This document shows, in pieces, positions 26,001-38,000 of a stretch of 64,000 nt of DNA (position 1 is its first letter; each line of letters begins with the position of its first letter). The stretch comes from Tetracentron sinense. Its lineage: Eukaryota > Streptophyta > Magnoliopsida > Trochodendrales > Trochodendraceae. The stretch is taken from contig CM026551.1 in assembly GCA_015143295.1 (NCBI GenBank), positions 14,495,827 through 14,559,826 of the forward strand, given 5' to 3'. Under the pieces are notes generated by a model. The model was not told where the DNA came from. It did not search any database and saw only the letters and a program-made list of their open reading frames with translations. Both the position numbers and the translations under genes were made by a program.

Positions 26001-29000
26001 TCACTTTTTTTTGGCCGGACATTTTTTCACTTCTTTTCACCTTCCCTATTCTAAATATTACTTAATAGATTCTAAAAGTAAAAATTTAAAAAGTAAGAAT
26101 AGATATTCTTTTGATTGGTAAGCTAAGATTTCATTTATGAACTAATGCAAATTACAATGGTCTCAGAAGATGGTGTTTCTTGAACCAAATGTTCTGATTC
26201 TGTTGATACTTCATAGTACCTGATTCATGTTTTGACTTTTCTTTGGAGATAGTAGTGATGTCTTCAGCATTGATAATTGTTCATGTGGCATTATTAAAAA
26301 TTTCTGGGTTGTGCCGAGTGTGTTGATATTTATCTTTCAAATTCTGAAATTTGTGTCATTATCTTTGTTAATATATCACTCTTCATCTTCAAAATCTATT
26401 CATATCATATATGGATTTATACTCTGCAGTATTAATGCAGGCTGTTCTCTGTTTCAAGGAGTTTAAAAATCAGTTGAATATATAAGAAAAATGCTGTATT
26501 CTCAATTTTAAAATCAGGATGAGGTCTTGTTTGTTAGTTCATTGATTTGGAATTTGCATCACACCAGGAATGGAAGATGATACCAGCTTAACTCAGATGC
26601 AAAAGTTATTGTTGAATCATATGCACATAAATATTACTTAATAAATACTAAAAGTAAAAACGTAACAGGTAAGAATAGATCTTCTTTTTGATTGATAAGC
26701 TACATTTTCATTAATGGAAATACAATGGTCTCAGAAGATATTGTTTCTTCAACCAAATGTTCTGATTCTGTTGATAGTTCCTGATTCCTGTTTGGAGTTG
26801 CTTGGAGATAGTTGTGATGTTCTCAGCATTGATAATTGTTCGTGGAGCCTTATTGAAAATTTATGGGTAGTGCTAAGCATGTTGATTATTGATCATTCAA
26901 AATTTGAAGTTTGTGTCATTATATAGATGTTGTCAATACATCATTCTCAAATTTTGTATTCTCTACATTATCATATATGGATTTGTACTCTGCAGTATCA
27001 ATACAGGCTGTTATCCATTTCAAGGATTTAAAAACCGGTACTGATAAAAAAAAAGGGATTTAAAAATCAGTTGGACATAGGAAAAATGTTGTAATCTCAG
27101 TTTTAAGATCAGGACGTCTTGTTTGTAAGTTCAATAATTTGGAATTAGGCATCACATCAGGAAATGGAAGATACCTAATGTAGCCCATAATGGGGGTCTT
27201 TCGTTTTGTGTTTTGAAGAATGGAATTTGAAAAATGAAATCCAGTTCTCTCTTGCAATTAGTAATCTAGGATTCAAAAGTGAAGAATAAACCCTTAAATT
27301 ATCAATTTCAATATTCAAACTCAATCTCCACTTCAAAGTAACAAATCATCCCCAAAGTTTCAATTTCAATCAAAGACTGAAATATCCAAAATAACTCAAT
27401 GTAGGGTTTTCTCTAGATTTGGTAAAAACCTTAATCCAATGGAATACCAAACAAATAAATAAAATCTACTATTTAATATGCTGTCCGAAATCAACCCTAA
27501 GCATTAGGATTTAAAATTGATTTATACTAACAATTGTCAATTTCGGTTAACAAAGAAATTGATCTTCTTGAAAAATCAGCAATAGAACAAACTAACAATT
27601 CAATAAGATCAACTAGTAGGCTATGATTAACCAAACTAGAGTGATAGATATGAACAAAAGTGAAGTAAAATGACCTCGATTGATAGATGGAGTGAATAAC
27701 AATGACTATTGTTGTAGGAGAAATCAAAGATCTCTTTCTAAATATAATAAGAAGTAAACTTCTCTTCTAATTTGGCATTAGATAGGTAGTTCTAATTTAG
27801 CATTAGAAAGCTTGGATGAAAAGTCTCTGCAAAAATTTCTTTGATAATCATCATGGATCAAAATATCAATACATATTGGTCGATACGGGCCGATATGTAT
27901 CGATTTTTTAGGTACCCGAGATGTAAATACGCTGGAATAAAAAAAACCTGCGTATCGTAGCCGCATCTGTAGTATCGGTACCGATACAGACCGATACTCT
28001 CGATATGGACCGATACACGTAGTTTGAATAATGTAAATTTATTTTGGGTGCCGACCGATACGGTTCATGTATCGAACTGATACTGACCGATACGGGCCAT
28101 AAAAATGTACTTTTTCATTTTGAGGTGTTTCAAAACACTTCCAAACCCTATTCTCTCTCCCAAATTTCTTTTATAATTAAATTCTAAGCTAAAAACAACA
28201 ACTCCATTGTTGAAAAACAAAGATCTCGGCATTTGATTTTGGATTTTAAAAACCTTACCCAAAACTTTGAAGGTATGTAAAAATTAATTCTTCATTTTAC
28301 TTTAAATTCATGAAAATAGGTTGTAATCAACCCAAAATGAATAAATGAGTTGGCTACAGTGGTGTCATCGTGTCTGGGGCACCTATAATGTATCACTCAA
28401 CTCAATTCCTGATCCTAGAGTGACAGAGTATGAGCCGGCACAAAGCTCAATGTGGTATTAAGCTTCTATCATCTTGTGTATTTTATTAAATGTAAGATTT
28501 TAATATCAAAATTGTATTTTCTATACTTGGTTAAGTAACTATGACTTGCATTTTCATTCATAATTATCAGCGTGCACACCTTTTTTATCTTGTAAAATTT
28601 TTAACTCTCATTTGTATGGTTATAAATGTAGTTGTAGGTCTTTATTTAGTTTGTTTTTAGCTTATATTTGAATTAAAAGAGGTCTTATGCAAGGTATCCA
28701 AGTTTTTCCTTGCGTATCCAAGCTTTTTTTAGCGTATCATATTTTTTTCCGTCGTATCCAACTGATATGATACCGATAAGCCGATGTGTATCCTATTTTG
28801 GACTTACCGATACGTGACCGATATTTTGAACCATGATAATCATAAACTTAAATTTCTCCCCTCAAAGAGTTACATATCTATTTATAGGGAAAAAAAAATC
28901 CTAAAACCCTAATTAGAAATAACTAGAATAAGGAAATTACTAATCCTACTAGCAATCTAACTCTAATAGTAATAGAATAAGTCAACATGACTTGTTTCTA

Positions 29001-32000
29001 TCAACTCCCTAACTCTAATAGGAAAGTAAATCAATTTTACTAATTGCTCAAAATTCTGGAAATCCTATAAAAACCAGAAATTACCAAAATACTCCTAAGA
29101 AGGAGATTTCGCATATCTCCATAACTAATGATCTGATTGGAGCCATAGGGATGCCGTGGAAGTGGTCCCCTAGCTTGCGGTTGGGTTGATTAGACTAGGG
29201 TGGGTCCATGTGGGCCTCACTTGACTTTTCACTCTCCCGGGTTTTCAAACTCTTGTAAAACTTCAATAACGCTTCTTCTTTTCCTTTTTCTTCTTTTCGA
29301 TTCACCTGGAGGTTGATCTGGAGGCCAAGTCCAATAGATGTGGATTGGTTGGAATGCGGAACCAATGTATTTAAGGGTCCCAATTATTTCTAGCCTATTT
29401 TGGAATAATCAAGACCAATCAAAAGGTCTGATTTATTTTTCCTTTTGGCTCACTTTGCTTTGCATTAATTTCCCCTTGTTAGAAAGAACTCAACCTCGAG
29501 TTTTAATTCTCTGTTGCACCAAAGATCTCTTTCCACCAATCTTCTGCACGTTCTTTAATGAAATCTTCCTCTCACGAACCTGATCTGGCATAAAGGCTGC
29601 AAACCTAAACTTATGCGCATCCAACATCTGATCTCAACATTGTATTTGTCAGGGATGAAAAAATCAATGTATTCTACTTGCGAAAATGCAGCATCTTTGA
29701 GCTGTTCCATTTTATCAGTTTTTTTAACATTAGCTTCTATTTCAACACTTGCTGAAATTTCATTCTTAAACACTATCTCGTCCTCCTTAACTATCGCAGT
29801 TGGCTCGATCAATGGTTCAAGCTTCTCCTCACGTAGAACTAACGGATTATGAGCAAAGTCTAAAACTAATTGACGTGCTTGGACATCAATAATTTCTTTT
29901 GGTTCCTATAAAAAAAATAAAATTCTTTTGGTTGTTCTAGTTCCTCGATTGTGTCCTTTTGCGCATTTGGAGTAGGTCCCAAAACTAGTGGCTGTAGAGG
30001 CTGGTCAACAATAGGAATTTTAACCTTATCTGGCTTCCTCTCGCTTTGATCAGATCCAGAATTCTTATCTATATTCGCAACTAGTTTATCACCTTGATTC
30101 GCAACATCCGTGATTTTCTTTTGTATTGTTAGCATCATCTTCAGCTTGTTATTTTTAATAGATGCTAAAATTATCTTACGCCCCTCGTGAGGTAACATGT
30201 AGGTGTTAGTTTTAGTGTGATGCTGCGCTTTCCTGTCATATATCCATGTCTGTTTCAATAAAATACGAGCAACTTTCATCGGCACTACATCAGTATCACA
30301 CCATATTGAGTCAAAATATTGATTACCAATAGAGAAACTGATCAAACATTGTTTTGTCATTGTGTAGGAGTCATCATTAATCCACGGGGCCTTGTAGGCA
30401 TAGTTACCAAGTTCTCCGATTTTTTCAAAAAATCCCAAATAATACCCGACTTTTTTGTCGAACTATTAATTCACGAAGTATTCGCAAGTTTTGGAAAAAT
30501 AGCGACTTTTTCAAAAAAGCGCGAATTTTGCGAATTATTCATGATTTTTTGAAAGAGTCCCAAATAAAATATCAAATATATTAAATATATTTGTTTATAA
30601 TTTTCATAATTAGTAATCTTATTTTATATTTTTCATTTCTTACCTGATTTATTTCCAAAGATTTCAATTTTTGACGAATTTTCCGAACTTTTTTCTAGAC
30701 AAATTATTCCCGAACCCCGATTTGATAACTATGCTTGTAGGGCTGTGTGTGTTATGCATTTTAGCTTCAATTTATCAACTTGCTCATCAGAGACAAAATT
30801 CGTATTGCTGGCCCGATCAATAATTAGCTTAACAACTTGGTTTCCACACCCAACATTAGTGTGAAAAATATTTGTTCGAAACCAATCTTCCATTATAATA
30901 GCTTCTTTTAACCTGTCAAAATTTGCTGCACCGCCTTAGTAATTGCAGGTGCTCTCTTGTGTGCATTTTCATCATCTACCTAAAGTTGAGACATGACTGT
31001 AGGTCTATGAACAATTGATTTTTCATTGACTTGTGCTTTTATATACCAATCATCTTTCAAACTCTTTCATCCTACCTTTACATACTACCAGTCTACCATC
31101 TCTTGATATATTAACATCAACTGTCCATCCCTCTCCCATTTTGTCAACTTATAACTGTAGGATCTCCCACGTTGTGAGAACATTGTGGATAAACCACGCT
31201 CTGATACCAAACTAATGTAGCCCAGAATGGGGGTCCTTCATTTTGTATTTTGAAGATCGGAATTTGGAAAAAAATCAAGTTCTCTCTTGCAATTAATAAT
31301 CTAGGGTTCAAAAGTGAAGAATAAATCCTTAAATTATCATTTTCAATATTCAAACTCAATCTCCACTTCAAATTATCAAATCATCCCCAAAGTTCTCAAT
31401 TTCGATCAAAGACCGAAATATCCAAAATGCTCAATGTAGGGTTTTCTCTAGATTTGGGAAAAACCTTAATCCCTTTGAATATCAAACAAAGAAATCAAAA
31501 CGACTCAAATCCACTATTTAATATGCTGTCCGAAATCAACCCAAAGTTTTAGGGTTCAAATTTTTTTCGGTTAACAAGGAAATTGATCTTCTTGAAAATT
31601 CGGCAATAAATCAAACTAACAATTCAGTAAGATCAAATAGTAGGCTATGATTAACCAAATTAGAGTGATAGATATGGAAAACCGAAGTAAAATTGCCTTG
31701 ATTGATGGATGGAGTGAAGACTGAAGAACAATGACTATTATTGTAGGAGAAATCAAAGTCAAAGATCTCTTCCTAAATATAATAAGAAGTAAACTTCTCT
31801 TCTAATTCAACATTAGAAACCTTATGTTAGTTCAGCATTAGAAAGCTTGGATGAAAATTCTCTGCAAAAATTTCTTCAATAATCGAAAACCTAAACTTCT
31901 CCCCTCAATGAATTACATATCTATTTATAGGGAAAGAAATTTTAAAACCCTAATTGAGAAATAACTAGAATAAGGAAATTACTAATCCAAATAGCAATCT

Positions 32001-35000
32001 AACTCTAATAGTAATAGAATAAGTCAACATGATTTGTTTCTATCAATTCCCTAACTCTAATAAGAAAGTAAATTAATTACTAATTGCTGAAAATTCTGAA
32101 AATCCTGTAAAAATCTGAATTTACCAAAAACCCCTAATTAGGAGACTTGGCATATCTCCATAACTAATGACTTGACTAGAGCCATAGGGGTGCTGTGGAA
32201 GTGGTCCCCTAGTTTGCAGTTGGGCTGATTAGACTAGGTTGTGTCTATGTGGGCCTCACTTGCATTTTCTTATATTGACTTTTCAACCTCCTCCCGGGTC
32301 TTTGAACTCTTGTAGAACTTAAGGTCTTTTCTTTTCCATTTTCCATTTTCTTCTCTTGGATTCACTTGGAGGTTGATCTGGAGGCCATGCCCAATAGACG
32401 TGGGTTGGTTGGAATGCGGAACCAATGTATTTAAGGGTCCGAATTATTTCAAGCCCTATTTTCGAATAATCAAGACCAATCAAAAGGTCTGATTTATTTT
32501 TCCTCTTGGCTCGCTTTTGCTCCTGCATTAATACCAGCTTAAATCAGAGGTGAAAGTATTTGTTAAATCATATGTACAAGGACACTAGAGTTTGTTGCAG
32601 GTAATTATTGTATGGTTTTCATGTTCTCTTAACTTTTTTTTGCAGCCTCTGCTCTTTCAGTGTTTTAAAACCCTGATTAATATTTTGTTTTCAAGTGTTA
32701 TCTGTGCCATTGCGAATATCTAACGAGAGGGAAGTTCCATTCTGGTTATGATATGTTATTATGATACAATTTTCCCTTTTTCAGCTTAAGCATTTCCGAA
32801 AATTGTATGAAGGTTATGTACCAATGAAGTACAAAAGTTACCTGAAGAAGATGAAAAGGTTTGACATTTTGGAAGTTTCCAGTTGTCTTCCTGCAAAGTG
32901 AATTTCATGACTTTAATTGTGACATCTGGCTGACCATATTTTCTTCGAAATTTTGCATGCCATAGATCAGGGGAATGGGGAGATCACGTTACCTTACAAG
33001 CGGCTGCAGACAGGGTAAGATCTACTTAGGAACTCCTAGCAACAAGTCTTAGCATGAATTCCTATTTTTCTTTATACTTATCTTGATATTTCCATGCTAT
33101 CTTGATAATATGGAAGATACTGGATGTGCTTCTGCATTCTGATCTAAGTTGCACAGACATGGGCACCAGTGTCGGAATCCGATTTGGTAACCCCCTGAAG
33201 ATAGGATTCAAGGACTCAGGGGATGTTTCAAATTTGTAGTGCATGATTAATTGGGATATCCTATGATGGATATAGATTACATATATGAGGGAACAAATGA
33301 ATGTTATAGTGTTGTATTCACCACCTATAAACTTGCTAAATGATAAACTAAAACACCTGCCTATGGTACATGGCGGTTTATGTTGTGTAAGGAATAGAAG
33401 AATATGAGATCCAGAAATGTCCAACTAGAATCCGATAATATGTTTCTAATCTGACACATGTGACGGGCATGTCATATGTTTAGAGGAGTCCACACCATAG
33501 ATTCTGATGCAAAATTATAAACCTGAAGAATTAAGATATGATAGACTTAGTGGGATAATGGATCGGCCTGTCCCTGTCTATGGAGCTGGAATCTTCTGGA
33601 ATATTCTTTCTGTTACCTATTATGGAGCATTTGGTGGAAAAAACTAATTATCAGTTTTTTATTCCCTTATGAAGAAACTGATTATCAGCTTTTTTATTCC
33701 CTTATGAAGGCAGGATTTAGGATCTTTAAAGACTCCAGGTCTTTATATATAATTTGTTGTAACTAAGAAAGTTTTGGTATTAGAAGCCTTGACACACAGG
33801 TGGTTGGAGATGGAAAACTTTAGGAAAGAACTAGTTGTGAAATGGCGCCATAACACAATGGATACCCTCAAACTTACCCTCAAACTTACTTTGATGGAAG
33901 TTCATTAGAAAAACAGTGCCTTTTGGTGTAGTTGAATTAATAGAGAGAACAGAGGATAATCTATACTTCTATAGCTGAATGAGTTGGAATCTTTTTGTTA
34001 TTTTGGCGAAAATTTTGAAAGCCCTTCAATTGTTAAAGAATTAATAGATAGAAATGATTTCAAGCTGATAAATTTAAAGAAAGTCTAATGGCAGTGCTTA
34101 GAACGAGTTCTATGATTGCGATGGACTGTCGTCATGAATAATGATGGAATTTAATGGGTCACATACAATGATAGTCCTCATCCATGGAATTCTGCTTGTT
34201 TCATCTGAGATATCGGGTAGGCCACTAAAATAAGAAGTTTTTGTTGGCCACTTTACCTGAGGCAATGATGTTTCAGACTAAGAGATTCTTTGTGCCGGTG
34301 GGAAACACATACATTATGTAGCACTCTTCTAGTCATCCATTATATATATATATATATATTTTTTTTTGCTTGAGTTTTACAATTATTGATATCAGTTCAT
34401 GGCATTAACTGCAGTTTGAAGCCAAGATTTGTTTACTCACCTCTTTTAAAGACACATGCTTCATTGAAATTGTTCCCAAGGACAACAATCCATCCAAAGG
34501 TAAGGATTATGACTATATTTTATTCAAATTGCTCTCTTCATTTCAGACAGTGTAACCTTTTAGTTTTTCTTTATCTGTGTGATTTTTTTAAAATTTTAAT
34601 TCATTCAGCTTAGGTTTTTTTTTCAGCATGAGAACTTGCACGTGTAGATCTCATAGTCTATTTCTAGAAGGAAATTTGGATTCAGGTTCTAAATATCAAT
34701 TTTGCACTTTGGAAATGGGAAATAGTGTGATATTTATAATTTGGAGGAATGTTTTGCAGTTGTAGGGAAAAGGTAATTAAGATGCATAATGTTTTAGGGA
34801 AACTTCATGTGATGATAAAAAGAGATGATTATGCATTCAAGACTTAAAATTATACAAAAACAACCATGTGCATAATATAAATTTAGTGTGGAGTGACGAA
34901 TTTTAGCTGTCGGGAAATTCCCTAATTTGGAATAATGCCAAAATCGCTAAATTTGAATTCTCCACCTTTTTTTATAAAATTTTTTGGGTGGGGGAGAATA

Positions 35001-38000
35001 GGAATCCTAAAACTATCAAATGGTAAGGCAAGTGGTCTAAAAGAGAGATTTTAGGACCTTGGGGTAAGAGATTTGATTTTGCTAAGAGGAGAAGTTAGGC
35101 ATCCTTGGACACCCACTAAAAGCAGTTACTTACTCCCTAATTCCACCTTAGACTAAATTGGAATCCTTTTTGAAAGTCCTAATTAAGACATGTTATTTAA
35201 GAGTCATGCTTGAAAGTATCATACTAAACAAAAGATTAATCAGATTGAAAACATGTGAAGTATTCTACTAGGTAATTTCTAAGAATTCAATCACCCAAAA
35301 TATAAGCATGTTATCAAACAATGGTTAAAAATATCAGTATCAGTAAGGTGATTTTAGGGTGTCTATAAGAGTATTAGTTCAATATGCGTCGATATGCCGG
35401 AAAAAATTAAGATACGCTAAGATACGTTTCGATACACAAAAAAATACTTAGCTACCTTATATAAAACTTCTTTTAATGCAAGTTTAAGCTAAAAACTAAC
35501 TAATTGAAGTCCCCTAACTACATTATAACTATATATATGAGAGTTAAAAATTTTATAAGTTAAAAAAGGAGAGCATGTGATAAACATGTATGAAAACACA
35601 AACAATAGTCACTTAGTCAATTATAGACAATAATATCTAGATATTAAAACCTTACATTCAATGAAATACATAAGAAAATATTGACTTACAACCAAAAAGT
35701 AAATTACATACACGATACAAGCTCAATACCACATTGAATTTCGTGTTGGCTTATACTCTGTGGGCTCAGGAACTGAATAGAGTAATACATTATAAGTGAG
35801 TCAAATATGCTTACAATACTGTGGCCAACTCATGCAAACGTAGTATGTGACTTGATACATCTGTATGTACCTCTGTTATTGACTAACATCTAGAGCATAC
35901 ACTATCCCGACCTCCTGCAAACCCGAGAGCTGACATCTGTCCATAACTGTCACTCGATGTCTGCGATTAAGAATCATGTCCATAAGCTCCAAATAAGTGG
36001 GAGTGATCATCAAGACCATAACCTTATAATGACGAAGATGCATTCTCATATCAATAGGCACTATCACGATGGCTGAGATTGTCAACACTGACCTATCCAT
36101 CCTATGTATCATGTCATCCTTGCGTTGTAGCTGCCTATAATCACCCGCATGTCCAGCCTGTCGCCCAATATCACGTCATCGTCGCTCGTACATCTGGCTT
36201 ACGCACTATGACTAGTGTCCTGTGTGCCATGGTGAAATTACTGCTCCTCAGTAAATACAATACCATGCCTCCCTTGCTCATAACTCTTGTGGTTTTGCAT
36301 GTGACGTTCAATGTGATGTCCCCCCAACATCCCCTCATTATTATTGTCGTAGTGGTGAATATTTGTATCTCCTCCCTTAATCTCCTCGATGAGTCCTCAG
36401 AGTCTTCAACTGTTCATCGAATTAATCGTCATCATTATCATTACCTTTACCAGTCCCAACCTCACTTGGCTCAGGCTCACTCAATCCAGCCCCACTAGTA
36501 TCAGTGGCGTTGCTATGCCCAGCCTGACAAGGTCTTGCTCTGTTGCTCGATCCCACCATCCACGCACCTTGCCAAAAATGTACTAGGACTAGAAGGATCT
36601 CTTGGTTCATCCAATATTGCCTCTCCCAGATCACCTAACCATTCTGCCAATGGATCATGAGGATGAGGTTTATGGAATCGAATATTGCATCTCCCCTCCG
36701 AGCATCCTTAGTGAGGTACATTAATTCTAATCTCACATTATAATGCACATACACCAATCGCTCCATCTTCTTATAATTCAATTGGTTGCAAGGCTTCAGA
36801 TGAATTAAAGAGAACATGCTCTAATTTCGTTCACAGCTCTTAGATGATGCCTTCTGGGATAGAATCCGTATATCAATTTTTTGAAGATTGGGGGCATTCA
36901 TACCATATAACAACCACTATTCAGCTGCATAAGGGAAAAAATTCCTATTAGAACCCTTTACTAAGTGTCAAATAGTAATGTGTTCATTACAAACTGAAAA
37001 ACTTAACATGACAATAAAGTAGAGTGTCAAGTTTATAAGTATGTATATAGTCCCCAATAATGAATATCAACCATGGTTCAAAATATCTGCATCGGTAAGT
37101 TCAAAACAGTATACGTATTGACGTATTGAACCGTATCGGATGGATACGGCGGAAAAAATCAGGATACACTAAGAAATGCTTGGAAACGCAATGAAAAACT
37201 TAGATACCTTGCATAAAATTTCTTTATTGAAAATATAAGCTATTAACAAACAAAATGAATGCCTCCAATTATGTTTATAACCATATATATGAGAATTGAG
37301 AATTTTATAAGTTAAAAAAGGCGTGCATGCTGTGCTGATAAGAAGACATGAAAATACAAATCATAGTCACTTATCTAAGTATAAGAAAAACAATTTAGAT
37401 ATTTAAATCTTACATTCAATGAGTTCAATAAGAATGTATTGAATTACAACCATAAATTTTAAGCTTAATGTAAGTCTTTTTATGTTGAATTGTTACACTG
37501 TTAGTTGACTTTTTGAACCCGTGGATGAATTTTTTTTTAAGACTAAATTATGAGACTTTTTTTAACCAAATTTTAGGGTTTTGATAATTTTTGATATAAT
37601 AAAGTTAATGAAAATTTGATATTTGAGAAATACCTTAGCATTTGAAAGTTGAAATTTTGACCAAGTCCCTAAAAGGTGCTAAAAAGAGGGTTTAGTTCTT
37701 GAACTAAAAGTTGACTTTTTATTATTCATAAATTTGAATTAAGATAATTCTTATTGAATTCAAATAGGGGGATAACCTTATTTGTATATTAATATCTTAA
37801 GTAAATGAAAATAATATTAATTTAAAATCATTTAGTTCAATAATATTTTATATAAATAAGTTGTGCGTATCAAGTCTGTGTTATGGATCCTCATGTAAAT
37901 AGAAGGAAAAAAAAATTATTGAATAATCCCCCATATCAAGCCTATATCGGTCTGATACGGGGGAGTTTTTTTTTTGCAGAGTACTCGTGTATCAGGTAGC

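Larger units (their letters stand above)
27176..32530 (-). mobile_element. LTR retrotransposon (gypsy-like, degenerate) with TSD ATACC
   Basis: Two long direct repeats enclose a 1.7-kb interior. The 5-bp TSD ATACC (27171-27175 and 32531-32535) agrees with the intact site in the neighbouring duplicate. The minus strand at 31198-31209 is an exact TGGTATCAGAGC primer-binding site, three bases from the LTR at 31213, so the element reads on the minus strand. The interior retains only protease-region coding sequence and is interrupted by a hAT-like MITE. It lacks recognisable reverse transcriptase and integrase, so it would need help to move. It is one of the main reasons for the length of OTU intron 4. 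Confidence 0.88.

Noticed and set aside
27176-32530. Canonical TG...CA ends for the LTR element
   Set aside because: With those ends the flanks (CCTAA and TTAAT) do not match, while TAATG...CATTA gives an exact ATACC duplication. Kept as the alternative in the findings.
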